A DNA stretch of 64,000 bases, taken from the NCBI RefSeq assembly GCF_004346225.1, contig NZ_SMAJ01000004.1, positions 1-64,000 of the forward strand, written 5' to 3'. Below are positions 52,397 to 61,951 of the stretch, one piece after another. Origin of the DNA: Paralcaligenes ureilyticus (GTDB lineage: Bacteria; Pseudomonadota; Gammaproteobacteria; Burkholderiales; Burkholderiaceae_B). Within the stretch, counting starts at the first letter, position 1. The number at the start of each line of letters is the position of its first letter. Below the pieces are notes generated by a model. It saw only the letters and a list, made by a program, of their open reading frames with translations. It did no database searches and was not told where the DNA came from. The position numbers and the translations under genes were made by a program.

Positions 52397-55300
52397 ATGG
52401 ATCGTGCGTACAGGCTGGTGTTCAACCAGGCACGCGGTGTATGGCAGGCGGTCAGTGAATTGGCGCGAGGATGGGGAAAGTCGGGCACGCGAGCGGGTCG
52501 GCGCGCGAAGGTGTCCGGCGCTGCGACAGGCGCACTGGCGGTTTGCGGCGTATTGATGCTTTGCGTCAGCCCGGCGTCGGCTCAAAGCCTGGGTGGCGAC
52601 GGTGGCGTGCACGGCGACAGCCCGCCCATAAACGGAGGGGCGGGCGGCGTTGGATCTCCCTATGTGGGCGGTGGCGGTGGCGGTGGTGGCGGCACCAATG
52701 CCACCGGCGCAGGCGGCGGATCCGATACCGGCTTGGGCGGGACCGGCGGCAGCGGCAAGCATGCTCATGGCGGCGGTGCGGGCGGGGCGCCTGGGTTCGG
52801 TTCGCCCGGACAGGGGGGAGGCATTGGCGACAATGGCGCCAATGGTGGGGGGAAAGGCTGGGAACCGTCTCCCGGCAACTTCGGCCATGACGGAGGCAGC
52901 GGCGGAGGCGGAGGGGGCGGCAGCACCGGGATGGTCCAGGTATCCGGCCAGATTGTCAACTTGGCGGCTTTCACCAGTGTCCTTGGCGATGGCGGCGGCG
53001 GCGGCGGCGGTGGCGGGACCGGCGGCATTGGTTATTCAGCGGCCTGCTACCCCTTCGACTGTGCCTACCTGGTGGGACAGGGCGGTGGGGGCGGCGGCGG
53101 AGGTGGTGGGGGTGGCGGCGGTGCAGGTTTGGCGTTCGTCACTGGGCCCGGCTCCCAATTGCCCGCCGGCAGCATTGCCGTGAATTTCTGGAACGGCGTC
53201 GTGGTCAAGGGAGGAGCCGGCGGCACGGGTGGTAATGGCGGCCAGGGTGGCGACGGCAAAGTGGGGGCCAGCGACGCTGCGGCCTTGGGCAACAACGGCG
53301 GTGCGGGCGGCAATGGCGGCGAAGGCGGTGCTGCGGTCGATACGCAAGGCTACATCGCGACCTTGTATTTTGGCCAAAATACGGCCGTTTCCGGCGGCTC
53401 TGGCGGCTCGGGCGGCTCGGGCGGCAATGGTGGCAATACCGGCAACCCTGGCAACTCTGGCGCGGGCTGGCAAACGGGCAACGGCGGCAATGGCGGTCAT
53501 GGCGGCGACGGCGGCGCGGGCGTATCTGGGGCCAATGGCACCCTCTATCTTGACTCCGGCGGCTCGATCCGCGGCGGCGCGGGTGGCGCGGGCGGGTACT
53601 TGGGCGGCTTCGGTTTCGTGGAGGGGAGCGGCGGCACCGTATCGGTTAATGGCAACAGCGGCAACGGAGGCAATGGCGGCTCCGGAATCCGGGTTTCTTC
53701 CGGAGGTACTACCCAAATCTCGGTTGTCGCCGGCGCGACCGTGTCCGGCGGCGATGCCGGTCCGGCGGGCCAGGATGATCCAAGCGCGCTCCCGGGCCAG
53801 GCCGGCAGCGGCATCGGTGGTTCGATCAGTAATTCCACCATCATCAATGCCGGCCTCATCGAGGGCGGTTTGAACGCCGACAATACGCGCGCGGCGGCCA
53901 TCAACTGGCTCGGAACCGGCAATGTGCTGGAGCTGCGCAACGGCGCTCAACTGATCGGTTCGGTCACCGTGGGCAATAACGGCACCCTGGCGCTGGGCGG
54001 AAGCACCAACGGTGCCTTTGACCTGACGACGTTGAGCCCCCAATACCAGAATTTCGCCACACTGGCCAAGACCGGCACATCCACCTGGGCGGCCACCTCC
54101 CCCGTCGGCAGCTCATTCAATGGCCTGGTTCGTGTTGATTCGGGCACGCTCGCCTTCAGCGGCCCGGGTACATTTTCCAGCGCTTCGACCGAGGTTGACG
54201 CGGGTACGCTGAGTATCGATTCGCAAAGCACGCCCGGCGCCGCGTGGCGGACTGGGAGCATGACCGTGGGCAACCAGGGTTCCGGCACGCTTGAAGTGAC
54301 AAACGGCGGCAGCTTGTTCGTGAATCAGGATTTGACCGTCGGCGGCATGCAATCGGGCACGTTCAATCTTGATGGTGTGAACTCACGAGTGAGCGCACTC
54401 AACATCGATGTGGGGGCCGGGGCTGTCGGCGTCATGAATGTCAGCGGCGGCGCCTCGGTCTATGGCGGCCTTACGATGGGCGACTCAGGCATGGGCAGCG
54501 TCACGCTCGATGGCAGCGGTACTCGCTGGTCCATGCCCGCAGGTGTGCAGACGCGTATCGGCTGGAGCGGCACAGGCCAGTTGCTGATAAGGAATGGCGC
54601 GCGCCTGGATTCCGTCGCGGCCTCCATCGGGGGCCGCGACGGGGGTAGCGGCACGGTCGCCGTCTCGGGCGCCGGCTCGATCTGGAACAACGCCGGGGTT
54701 TATATCGGCAGGCCGGTCGATACGGCTGTTGATGGCGGAACGGGGGCGCTGACGGTTTCCGACGGCGCAATCGTGAACGCTGGACAGGGCGCCATTACCC
54801 TGGGGGGCAACCAGGTGATCAACACCAACGTGCCTGTCCTTAATATCGGCTCGGCCGCCGGGGCGCCGGCAAGCAATCCCGGCATCGTGAAGGCGAGCGC
54901 CATCGATCTGGAGGTTCCCTCTGCTTCGGCGGTATTCAATCACCTGAGCAGCAGCTATGACTTCGCGGTGCCCTTTACCGGTACTGGCCAGTTGTCGTTC
55001 CTGGGGGGAACTACGCAGTTGACCGGCGATAGTGCAGCGTTCAGCGGGGCCTCCACCGTATCCAACAGCACACTGGTGCTGGCGAACACCGGCAAGCTTG
55101 GCGGCTCGCTTGCCATTAATGGCGGGGGCCGGCTGCAAGGCTTCGGCAGTGCAGGGGCCACTGCCGTTAACTCCGGTGGGGTGATTGCCGCCAGGCAAAC
55201 CGGCGGCCTGACCATTGATGGCGCGCTGAGCCTCAACACCAACTCAGCCTTCGAATACAATTTTGGCCAGGCAAGCAGCCCGTTTTCGCTTGCCTCGACG

Positions 55301-58300
55301 GCGCTGACAGTCAATGGCAACTTGACCCTCGATGGCGCCAAGCTCAATCTGCCCAGCAGCGCCGCGCCGGAGGATATCGGCTACAACCGCCTGATCAACT
55401 ACACGGGAGCGCTGTCGCTAACGGGTGCTGGCTTGACGCTGGGTACAGTCGCGTCGGGTTCACCTCTTGCGTACACATATTCAATTGATACCACCCCGGC
55501 GCACGCGGTCGATTTGCTCGTTCAGCCCAACGGCATCGATGTGCTGCAGCGTTGGGGGGCAGGCATTGGCTACGGTAGCGGCACATGGAACGCGGCCAAC
55601 ACGAACTGGGGCAACCTGGACGGCACAAGCCCTGTTATCTGGGGGAAGGCTTATGGTGTTTTTCGCGGGCCAGGCGGCACGGTTGCGGTGCAGGGCCAGC
55701 AGACGCTGGTGGGCTTGCAGTTCGCCGGCGGCAGCTACACGCTGAATTCCTCTGGCGGCGCGGACTCGCTGCTTTTGAAGAGTTATACCTACCCAAGTCC
55801 TCCCCCCGTTTTCAGTATCACGACCCCCGATATTCGCGTATTGGCCGGCGAAACGGCCACGATCAACCTGCCAATGCAGGGCACCAGCGGTTTCGCCAAG
55901 ACCGGCGACGGTATCCTGATCCTAGGCGACGCCAATAGTTACACGGGCGGAACCCAGATCAACGGCGGCACCTTGCAGGTGTCCGGCGATAGCAATCTTG
56001 GCGATTCTTCGGGCTTCGTATCGTTGAACAATGGGGCCTTGAGCACGGTGGGCACGTTCAACTCGAACCGTGCCATATCGTTGCTGGGTGCGGCTGGGTT
56101 CGATGTAGCCACGGGCACGACATTTGGCGCCGCCGGCAATATCATCGGCGCGGGCGGGCTGATCAAGCTCGGCCCGGGCCGGTTGGAGTTAAGCGGCGTC
56201 AACGCCTGGTCCGGCGGCACCCTCGTAGCTGACGGCACCTTGGCGGCGTTAAGCAGTACCGCACTGCCAGCGGGGAAAGATTATCTGCTGACGGGGGGCA
56301 CGCTCGACCTGAACGGCAATGGCCTGACCATGAGTTCGCTCGTGGGGACCGGCGGTAATATTGCATTGGGATCGGCGGCTCTTAATATCGACCAGGCTGT
56401 GGACACCTTTTATGCGGGTACCCTTTCTGGACCGGGTAGTTTCGTGAAAGCGGGCACGGGCACTTTGCTGCTGACCGGTACGAACTCCTACCAGTCGGGC
56501 ACGACGATTCAGGGTGGGACCTTGGCCATCATTGCCGACAACAATCTCGGTTCGGCGGCGTCGGCCATCACCTTCAGCGGCGGCACGCTCGCCACCCTGA
56601 CCGATATGGCCAGCCAGCGGCCGCTCATATTCAATGCTGCGGGCACGATCGACACGCTGACTGGGACGACGTTCAGCGTTTCTGCTCCGACCTCGGGCTC
56701 CGGTTCGCTGATCAAGGAAGGGGGCGGCACGCTGGCGCTTGGCCAGGATGGCTTGCATAGCGGCGGCACGACGATCAACGCAGGCACCTTGCGTATCGGT
56801 ACAGTGGGTGCACTGGGCACTGGAAGCGTGTCCATAGGCGCGAACGGTACGCTTGCCTTCGCGCCGACAGCAAGTGCCAATCAGACCTTCTCTAATGCGC
56901 TAAGTGGTGCGGGTACCTTGACGGCCAATCTCAACAGCGGCGGCGATAGCCTCGCCTTTGCCAATTCGGTGGGGTCGGCCTTCAGCGGTACGTTCGACAT
57001 GGGACAAGGACGTTTCGACGTCGCGGGGGCGAGCACACAGGCGTTGACGAACGCGCACCTGCGCGCCGATGTGGGGTCCTTGATCAGCGTAGGCGCCGGC
57101 ACACAGGCCATAGGCGGCCTGGTCTATAACGGCGGCACCACGGTATTTAGCACGACGGTGCCGGCCGATGGCAGCGCGGACGGCATTCTGTCGGTGGGTA
57201 CGCTGGACGTCTCCGGCAGCGGTACGCTGCGGGTCGCCTTGCCCTCTTTGCCGGTACCCAATCCTGGGCCACCCGGCTCGGTGAATCTTCTAGGTCAGGA
57301 CGATACCGTTCTGGTCAAGGCGGTGCAGAGCGCCGGCGGCGCTGTCGGGAGCGCGGGCAATATGCTCTTGCAGGACATGAACGGCCAGACTATCTCTTCA
57401 GCACAGCAGTTCGCCATTGCGGAGCAGGGTCGGACTGTGGCTACCGGCACCTACGATTACCGCTTGACCACTGGCACGGGCGACGGGCTGTACGTCGGCT
57501 ATGGGTTGACGCAGCTTGCCATTGCCAGTGGCAAGACCCTTACCTTGACGCCCGATGCGGGCGCAACAGGTACTGCACGAGACTTTTCAGCAAGGCTTAC
57601 CGGCGGCGGCACACTCGGGGTCGATGCCGGCGCCGGCCGGAAAGTGTCTCTGTCCAATGCGTCCAACGACTACACCGGCGGCACACTCGTCAAGAGCGGC
57701 ACGCTGGCGGTGGCGGCTGGCGGGCGCCTTGCGAGTACCGGTGCGGTGACGCTGAACGCCAATACGGGCTTAGATATCAGCGCGGCCTCTAGTGACCAGA
57801 CCATAGGTGCGCTGACCTCCAGCGCCAGCTCGACCGTCGTGAATCTTGGCGCACGCACGCTCGCTTTCGGCGACAGCACCGACCAGGTTTACGCTGGCAG
57901 TGTTTCTGGCGGCGGCAGCCTGATAAAGCAAGGCACGGGCAAGCAGGTGCTTGATGGCCTGACTTCGGTAGGCAGCGTCACGGTGGCCGCCGGGACGCTC
58001 ATCGTAGGCGCCAACGCCGGCAGCCTCGCGCAGCTTGCCAGCGATGTGGGCGTAGCGCAAGGAGCCACGCTGGGCGGTCACGGCTTGGTGGCCGGCAATG
58101 TGAATGTAGCGGGCGGCGGCACGCTGTCCCCAGGCAATTCCATCGGCACGTTTACTGTGACCGGCGATGTCAGCTTCGCGGCGGGTTCGACGCTTGCCAT
58201 CGAGGCCCAAGCCAATGGCGCCAGCGATAAGCTGGTGGTCAGCGGCGCAGCCAGCCTGGGCGGCGCCACGCTGCAGGTGACGGCCGACCAGGGCAACTGG

Positions 58301-59527
58301 GCTCCGGTAACCAGCTACACCGTGGTGCAGGCCGGCGCGCTGACCGGAACTTTTGGCACGGTGACGTCCAGCCTTGCTTTCCTCTCCCCACATGTGGCGT
58401 ACACGGGCACGACCGCCAATCTCAGCCTGCTGCGCAACGACCTGAATTTCGCCAGCGTTGCAAGTACGCCCAACCAGCGCGCCAGCGCCGGCGGCATCGA
58501 ATCGCTGGGCGTGGGCAGTTCGATCTACGACGCCATCCTGGGCATGAGCGCCGGCCAGGCCCGCGATGCCTACGACAATCTGTCGGGCGAGATGCACGCC
58601 AGCACCACTACCGCCTTGTTCGATGACAGCCGCTACCTGCGACAGGCGATCAACCAGCACTTGGGCAGCGACGCGGGGCGGGACGTTGGGCTCACCCCGG
58701 GCGGTGCTACGGTCTGGGCGCAGGCATACGGCGGCTGGGGCCGGCACGGCGACACGGGTAATACCGCTACGCTTTCGCACGACACCGCCGGCGTGGTGCT
58801 GGGCGTGGATGTGCCGGTGAGCGAACGTTGGCGCGTGGGCCTCGCCGGCGCCTATGGCTATAGCCGGCTGGCGGCGGATGCGCGCAACGCCCAGGCCGCT
58901 ATCGGGAGCCGCTCGCTGTCGGCCTATCTGGGAGGCCGCTTCGGCCAGTGGCGCCTACGGGTGGGATCGGCCTATTCCTGGAACTCGATCAACACGACCC
59001 GGCATATCCAGGCGGGTTCCGTGGGCGGCTCGGCCAAGGCCCAATACGACGCGAGCACCATGCAGGTCTTCGGCGAGGCCGGCTACGAAATCGCGGCGGG
59101 TGGCTTTCGGATTGAACCCTATGTAGGGCTGGCGCATGTACGTGTCTCAAGCGATGGCTTTGCCGAAGACGGCAGTGTGGCTGCGCTGACGGGTGAGCGC
59201 GCACGTGGGCACATAACCTATAGCACGTTGGGCGTTCATATCGCTACACCCGCGTTCGGCGTGGGCAAGGCCGAGGTGGTCGGGCGCGTCAGCGTTGGCT
59301 GGCAGCACGCGTTGGGCAACGTGAATCCTGTTCGAACGCTTGCCTTCGCCGGCGGCGACCGCTATTCGGTCGACGGCGCACCGCTGGCGCGCGACAGCAT
59401 GCTCCTGCGCGTGGGCGTGCAAGCCCAGTTGACGAAGTACAGTAGCCTGAGTCTGGACTATGCCGGCCAGTACGGCGGCGGCTATCTGGACAACGGCGTG
59501 CGTTTGAACCTTCGGGTGGCTTTTTGA
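52397..59527 (+). CDS. Giant glycine-rich autotransporter adhesin (type V secretion)
   Basis: This 2376-residue outer membrane protein starts with an extended signal peptide region (MDRAYRLVFNQARGVWQAVSE) followed by a hydrophobic core ending near PASA (residue 61). Residues about 65-480 are extremely glycine-rich, with many GGxGG and GGNGG repeats. C217 and C222 (CYPFDC) are the only mature passenger cysteines seen. From about 480 to 2080 come beta-helix-like passenger repeats, including PATR blocks such as GTGTLLLTGTNSYQSGTTI. The C-terminal barrel begins about residue 2100 (ATVWAQAYGGWGRHGD) and ends in LNLRVAF, with a terminal Phe as outer membrane proteins require. Adhesion or biofilm function is inferred. 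The start is the ATG after GGAA. Confidence 0.95.
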   Translation: MDRAYRLVFNQARGVWQAVSELARGWGKSGTRAGRRAKVSGAATGALAVCGVLMLCVSPASAQSLGGDGGVHGDSPPINGGAGGVGSPYVGGGGGGGGGTNATGAGGGSDTGLGGTGGSGKHAHGGGAGGAPGFGSPGQGGGIGDNGANGGGKGWEPSPGNFGHDGGSGGGGGGGSTGMVQVSGQIVNLAAFTSVLGDGGGGGGGGGTGGIGYSAACYPFDCAYLVGQGGGGGGGGGGGGGGAGLAFVTGPGSQLPAGSIAVNFWNGVVVKGGAGGTGGNGGQGGDGKVGASDAAALGNNGGAGGNGGEGGAAVDTQGYIATLYFGQNTAVSGGSGGSGGSGGNGGNTGNPGNSGAGWQTGNGGNGGHGGDGGAGVSGANGTLYLDSGGSIRGGAGGAGGYLGGFGFVEGSGGTVSVNGNSGNGGNGGSGIRVSSGGTTQISVVAGATVSGGDAGPAGQDDPSALPGQAGSGIGGSISNSTIINAGLIEGGLNADNTRAAAINWLGTGNVLELRNGAQLIGSVTVGNNGTLALGGSTNGAFDLTTLSPQYQNFATLAKTGTSTWAATSPVGSSFNGLVRVDSGTLAFSGPGTFSSASTEVDAGTLSIDSQSTPGAAWRTGSMTVGNQGSGTLEVTNGGSLFVNQDLTVGGMQSGTFNLDGVNSRVSALNIDVGAGAVGVMNVSGGASVYGGLTMGDSGMGSVTLDGSGTRWSMPAGVQTRIGWSGTGQLLIRNGARLDSVAASIGGRDGGSGTVAVSGAGSIWNNAGVYIGRPVDTAVDGGTGALTVSDGAIVNAGQGAITLGGNQVINTNVPVLNIGSAAGAPASNPGIVKASAIDLEVPSASAVFNHLSSSYDFAVPFTGTGQLSFLGGTTQLTGDSAAFSGASTVSNSTLVLANTGKLGGSLAINGGGRLQGFGSAGATAVNSGGVIAARQTGGLTIDGALSLNTNSAFEYNFGQASSPFSLASTALTVNGNLTLDGAKLNLPSSAAPEDIGYNRLINYTGALSLTGAGLTLGTVASGSPLAYTYSIDTTPAHAVDLLVQPNGIDVLQRWGAGIGYGSGTWNAANTNWGNLDGTSPVIWGKAYGVFRGPGGTVAVQGQQTLVGLQFAGGSYTLNSSGGADSLLLKSYTYPSPPPVFSITTPDIRVLAGETATINLPMQGTSGFAKTGDGILILGDANSYTGGTQINGGTLQVSGDSNLGDSSGFVSLNNGALSTVGTFNSNRAISLLGAAGFDVATGTTFGAAGNIIGAGGLIKLGPGRLELSGVNAWSGGTLVADGTLAALSSTALPAGKDYLLTGGTLDLNGNGLTMSSLVGTGGNIALGSAALNIDQAVDTFYAGTLSGPGSFVKAGTGTLLLTGTNSYQSGTTIQGGTLAIIADNNLGSAASAITFSGGTLATLTDMASQRPLIFNAAGTIDTLTGTTFSVSAPTSGSGSLIKEGGGTLALGQDGLHSGGTTINAGTLRIGTVGALGTGSVSIGANGTLAFAPTASANQTFSNALSGAGTLTANLNSGGDSLAFANSVGSAFSGTFDMGQGRFDVAGASTQALTNAHLRADVGSLISVGAGTQAIGGLVYNGGTTVFSTTVPADGSADGILSVGTLDVSGSGTLRVALPSLPVPNPGPPGSVNLLGQDDTVLVKAVQSAGGAVGSAGNMLLQDMNGQTISSAQQFAIAEQGRTVATGTYDYRLTTGTGDGLYVGYGLTQLAIASGKTLTLTPDAGATGTARDFSARLTGGGTLGVDAGAGRKVSLSNASNDYTGGTLVKSGTLAVAAGGRLASTGAVTLNANTGLDISAASSDQTIGALTSSASSTVVNLGARTLAFGDSTDQVYAGSVSGGGSLIKQGTGKQVLDGLTSVGSVTVAAGTLIVGANAGSLAQLASDVGVAQGATLGGHGLVAGNVNVAGGGTLSPGNSIGTFTVTGDVSFAAGSTLAIEAQANGASDKLVVSGAASLGGATLQVTADQGNWAPVTSYTVVQAGALTGTFGTVTSSLAFLSPHVAYTGTTANLSLLRNDLNFASVASTPNQRASAGGIESLGVGSSIYDAILGMSAGQARDAYDNLSGEMHASTTTALFDDSRYLRQAINQHLGSDAGRDVGLTPGGATVWAQAYGGWGRHGDTGNTATLSHDTAGVVLGVDVPVSERWRVGLAGAYGYSRLAADARNAQAAIGSRSLSAYLGGRFGQWRLRVGSAYSWNSINTTRHIQAGSVGGSAKAQYDASTMQVFGEAGYEIAAGGFRIEPYVGLAHVRVSSDGFAEDGSVAALTGERARGHITYSTLGVHIATPAFGVGKAEVVGRVSVGWQHALGNVNPVRTLAFAGGDRYSVDGAPLARDSMLLRVGVQAQLTKYSSLSLDYAGQYGGGYLDNGVRLNLRVAF

Positions 59528-59634
59528 ATTCTTGAGCGGCCGTTTTAGCCAAGCTGATTTTGCTCGGGTCGCTGCGGCGTCAAGGCTCAATTGATGGCTG
59601 GGCAGCGAGACCTTTATTTCGTTCGGCAAGCAGC

Positions 59635-60498
59635 TTACGCGGCGAATTTTTTTGCGCCGCCAACGCAAATCACTGCGCCAAGAGTCGCGACCAGCATTGT
59701 CCCGCTCACCGTCTCGTGGAGAAACAGCGATGCAAGGCCGAAACCGAAAAATGGCTGTAGCAACTGAAGCTGGCCGACCGCCGCGATGCCGCCCAGCGCC
59801 AAACCCCGGTACCAGAACACGAAACCAATCAACATACTGAACACCGAGACATAGGCCAGTCCAAGCCACGCTGGCGCACCGACATGATCGAACGACGCCG
59901 GCATGGTGAGCAGGGCAATAGGAAGCATGATGGGCAAGGACAGCACTAGCGCCCAACTGATGACCTGCCAGCCACCAAGCTTGCGCGATAGACGTGCGCC
60001 TTCGGCGTAACCAAGGCCACACACCACCACTGCGGCCAGCATCAGCAGGTCGCCCTGAAGAGACGCCTTGATTCCGCCCTGAACGGCATAGCCGACGACA
60101 AAAGCGCTTCCAAAAATCGAGAACGGCCAAAAGAGCGGCCGGGGATGGTCGCCGCCGCGGAGCACGCCAAAAATCGCCGTGCACAGCGGCAAAAGCCCAA
60201 GAAAGACCATTGAATGCGCTGAGGACACATATTGCAGCGCCAGTGCACTCAGCAGTGGAAAGCCGACCACTACGCACAAGGCGACGACCGCAAGCAAAGG
60301 GAGGTCACGCCGGTCCGGGCGGCGCTGACGAAGTACCAGCAGAAGCGCCAGCCCCAGCAGGGCGGCAATGCTTGCCCGTGCGCACGTCAGAAACGTCGGG
60401 CTCAAATCGATGACCGCAGCACGCGTGGCCGGCAGCGAGCCAGCGAAGATCACCACTCCAATAAAGCCATTAATCCAGCCATTCGCTGCTTTGTCCAC
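59635..60498 (-). CDS. EamA/DMT-family transporter
   Basis: The 287-residue protein has ten predicted membrane helices in two homologous halves. The first half has GVVIFAGSLPATRAAVIDLS, and the second LSMPIMLPIALLTMPA-like helices with QLLQPFFGFGLASLFLHETV. The EamA signature of drug/metabolite exporters is clear. The GTG at 60498 has a strong AAGGAGG site. The substrate is unknown. It is convergent with the autotransporter. Confidence 0.9.
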   Translation of the reverse strand: MDKAANGWINGFIGVVIFAGSLPATRAAVIDLSPTFLTCARASIAALLGLALLLVLRQRRPDRRDLPLLAVVALCVVVGFPLLSALALQYVSSAHSMVFLGLLPLCTAIFGVLRGGDHPRPLFWPFSIFGSAFVVGYAVQGGIKASLQGDLLMLAAVVVCGLGYAEGARLSRKLGGWQVISWALVLSLPIMLPIALLTMPASFDHVGAPAWLGLAYVSVFSMLIGFVFWYRGLALGGIAAVGQLQLLQPFFGFGLASLFLHETVSGTMLVATLGAVICVGGAKKFAA

Positions 60499-60753
60499 CG
60501 TATTTCCTCCTTGTGTGCCGTCAAGAATCGCCTCACGCTCCTATGTGCCTGGGATACGGCTTCCTTCCGTGCGGGTACAGGCGATGATTAAATCCGTCAC
60601 TCGACTTGAAGCGCTGGGAATCACCCCTTGACTTGTGCCGCAGGCAGGCGTGTTCCTTTGGTGCCGGCTGCCGCAGGGCATGGATGCGGCCATCATTGTC
60701 CGTGCCGCCAAACGATCCAGGACCCCACCCAACTTTGTCCTGTTTTCCGTTAT

Positions 60754-61125
60754 CTAGTGCGCGAGCACCGTGCCGAGATCGAGTTCATCGGCAACTTTCT
60801 TCAATCGTTTATCGCGCGTCCATATGGTGATGCCGGGTTGTAGGCGTGCGGACGCCAGCAGTGACGTGTCGACATATCCGATTCCACGATTGAACAAACC
60901 TTCGTGTTCGATCAGATAAAACGTTTCCTCCGGTGTTGCAAGTGGCGCGCGCGGCAGATCGAGCAACGCGCCAAGCACGATGTCACGGTCACGCAGGCTA
61001 CCGAGTGAAATCTCGCCTATCACATATGGATGAGCCAGTACACGCTCTTTGGCAAGCAGGCTAATCAGTGTCGGATCAGAAGCATTGATGTGGTCAATCC
61101 AGACCGACGTGTCGACAAGAATCAT
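60754..61125 (-). CDS. vapC: VapC-type PIN-domain toxin
   Basis: The 123-residue PIN domain has the acidic metal residues in place: Asp in MILVDTSVWID, Glu in YVIGEISLGSL, Asp in GIGYVDTSLLASARL and Asp in TIWTRDKRLKKVADEL. This is a Mg-dependent ribonuclease toxin, usually cutting tRNA or rRNA. Its ATG overlaps the stop codon of the antitoxin (ATGA), typical of VapBC operons. Confidence 0.93.
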   Translation of the reverse strand: MILVDTSVWIDHINASDPTLISLLAKERVLAHPYVIGEISLGSLRDRDIVLGALLDLPRAPLATPEETFYLIEHEGLFNRGIGYVDTSLLASARLQPGITIWTRDKRLKKVADELDLGTVLAH

Positions 61126-61319
61126 TCGATATCCTGTCGGCGACGTGGCGCCCCTGTGATGCCCGGTTGGCTACCGCCAAGATTCGCGAGTCGTTTCGCG
61201 GCTTCACGCTGAATCAAGGCCTTTAGCGCTTCGCGCACGAGCGCTGTTTTCTCCTCCACGCCCGTATAGGCTTGAGCCTTGGCGACCAAGTCGTTGTCAA
61301 GCGCAATCGTTGTACGCAT
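61122..61319 (-). CDS. vapB: VapB-type antitoxin
   Basis: The 65-residue protein has the VapB pattern MRTTIALDNDLVAKAQAYTG followed by EEKTALVREALKALIQREA and a tail (GGSQPGITGAPRRR) that would thread the VapC active site. The ATG at 61319 has GGAGG 5 bases upstream; an in-frame start at 61343 is rejected. A promoter with TATAAT at 61346-61351 precedes it. Confidence 0.9.
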   Translation of the reverse strand: MRTTIALDNDLVAKAQAYTGVEEKTALVREALKALIQREAAKRLANLGGSQPGITGAPRRRQDIE

Positions 61320-61339
61320 AGGTGCCTCCGTAAGCATAG

Positions 61340-61621
61340 GCACTAATTATAGCATCGTTTGATGCGTATAATAGTGTATTCCGCCATCGCGTAATAAGCG
61401 CATTTTGCCCCCAACCTTCCGATACCGTTACACGTGAGAGCAGCGAAAACCGCCCGCGAACACAGATTTTGTCTGAAGAAGTAGAAGAGATAAATCGACG
61501 GTTCATCGACGGTGAATTGTCGGGCGATGAACATATGGCAACCATCAAGGCTCTGTATTTTGAAAGAGGCACACACCATGCACAAAAAAGTGCAAATGAC
61601 GTTCCGTGTTGGCTGCGTTGA
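61340..61621 (+). other. Open frame in the 386-base gap, possible antitoxin-like remnant
   Basis: The gap between vapB and the tRNA (61320-61705) holds an open plus-strand frame without an ATG near its beginning. Its second half looks coding-like (EEVEEINRRFIDGELSGDEH, then MATIKALYFER), reminiscent of small helical antitoxins with an R-F-x-D-G-E-(L/I)-S pattern. A TTG at 61469 would give only 50 residues and no ribosome site is clear. It may be a gene fragment or chance. Confidence 0.2.
61346..61372 (-). promoter_or_regulatory. vapBC promoter with imperfect inverted repeat
   Basis: On the minus strand a perfect TATAAT lies about 27 bases before the vapB start. An inverted repeat (TATAGCATC-GTTT-GATGC-G-TATA, one bulge) covers it, as expected for VapBC autorepression. 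No good -35 is visible. Confidence 0.45.
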
Positions 61622-61653
61622 CACTCGGTCGACACTTGCACCGGGCACAGACG

Positions 61654-61686
61654 AAAAAAAAGACCGATCAATTAAGACAGGTCTTT
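61654..61686 (-). terminator. Rho-independent terminator of tRNA-Phe
   Basis: On the minus strand AAAGACC and GGTCTTT form a 7-bp stem with a 14-base loop followed by a run of eight T residues. It lies 20 bases after the tRNA-Phe 3' end and is a clear intrinsic terminator for that transcript. Confidence 0.8.
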
Positions 61687-61705
61687 GATTTTCAGACTAA
61701 TTCAC

Positions 61706-61781
61706 TGGTGGCCTGGGGCGGAATCGAACCACCGACACAAGGATTTTCAATCCTCTGCTCTACCGACTGAGCTACCAGGCC
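61706..61781 (-). tRNA. tRNA-Phe (GAA)
   Basis: The 76-base minus-strand cloverleaf has acceptor stem GGCCTGG with CCAGGCC, D-stem GCTC/GAGC, anticodon stem GAGGA/TCCTT with loop TTGAAAA (anticodon GAA), T-arm GGTGG-TTCGATT-CCGCC, and an encoded CCA end. It is followed by a T8 terminator. It is divergent from hemA. Integration at its 3' end was considered but no duplicated tail was found. Confidence 0.97.
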
Positions 61782-61820
61782 AACAAGAAGGCGAAATGAT
61801 ACACGAAAATCCCAAGGCGT

Positions 61821-61835
61821 GCGTTGCCGCAACGC
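61821..61835. repeat. Inverted repeat GCGTTGC-C-GCAACGC between tRNA-Phe and hemA
   Basis: Seven bases mirror exactly around a C in the 170-base divergent region. It may be a regulatory site or chance in a GC-rich stretch. Confidence 0.3.
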
Positions 61836-61951
61836 TCGCGCCCCGCTGGTTTTGCCTGGAATTTCTATAAAATTCAAGGGGGGCTTATAATCTTATGCTG
61901 TCTGGATTGTGCCATTTCGGCTCTGTAAATAGAGTGGCCTGCTAACTATAC

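Noticed and set aside
52640-53700. GGC/GGT-rich tract that looks like a tandem repeat or CRISPR-like array
   Set aside because: The repetition is irregular and in frame with glycine codons of the autotransporter; no constant repeat with unique spacers exists.
52765-58780. Long minus-strand open frames (for example 53036-54043 and 57770-58780) opposite the autotransporter
   Set aside because: They are shadows of the glycine-rich, high-GC gene: their proteins are proline- or arginine-rich, low-complexity and without recognisable domains.
60499-60753. Minus-strand frame in the gap between the EamA and vapC genes
   Set aside because: Short and without a recognisable motif; the gap appears to be non-coding.
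61706-61781. tRNA-Phe as an attachment site
   Set aside because: No duplicated tRNA 3' segment and no integrase gene was seen within the window.
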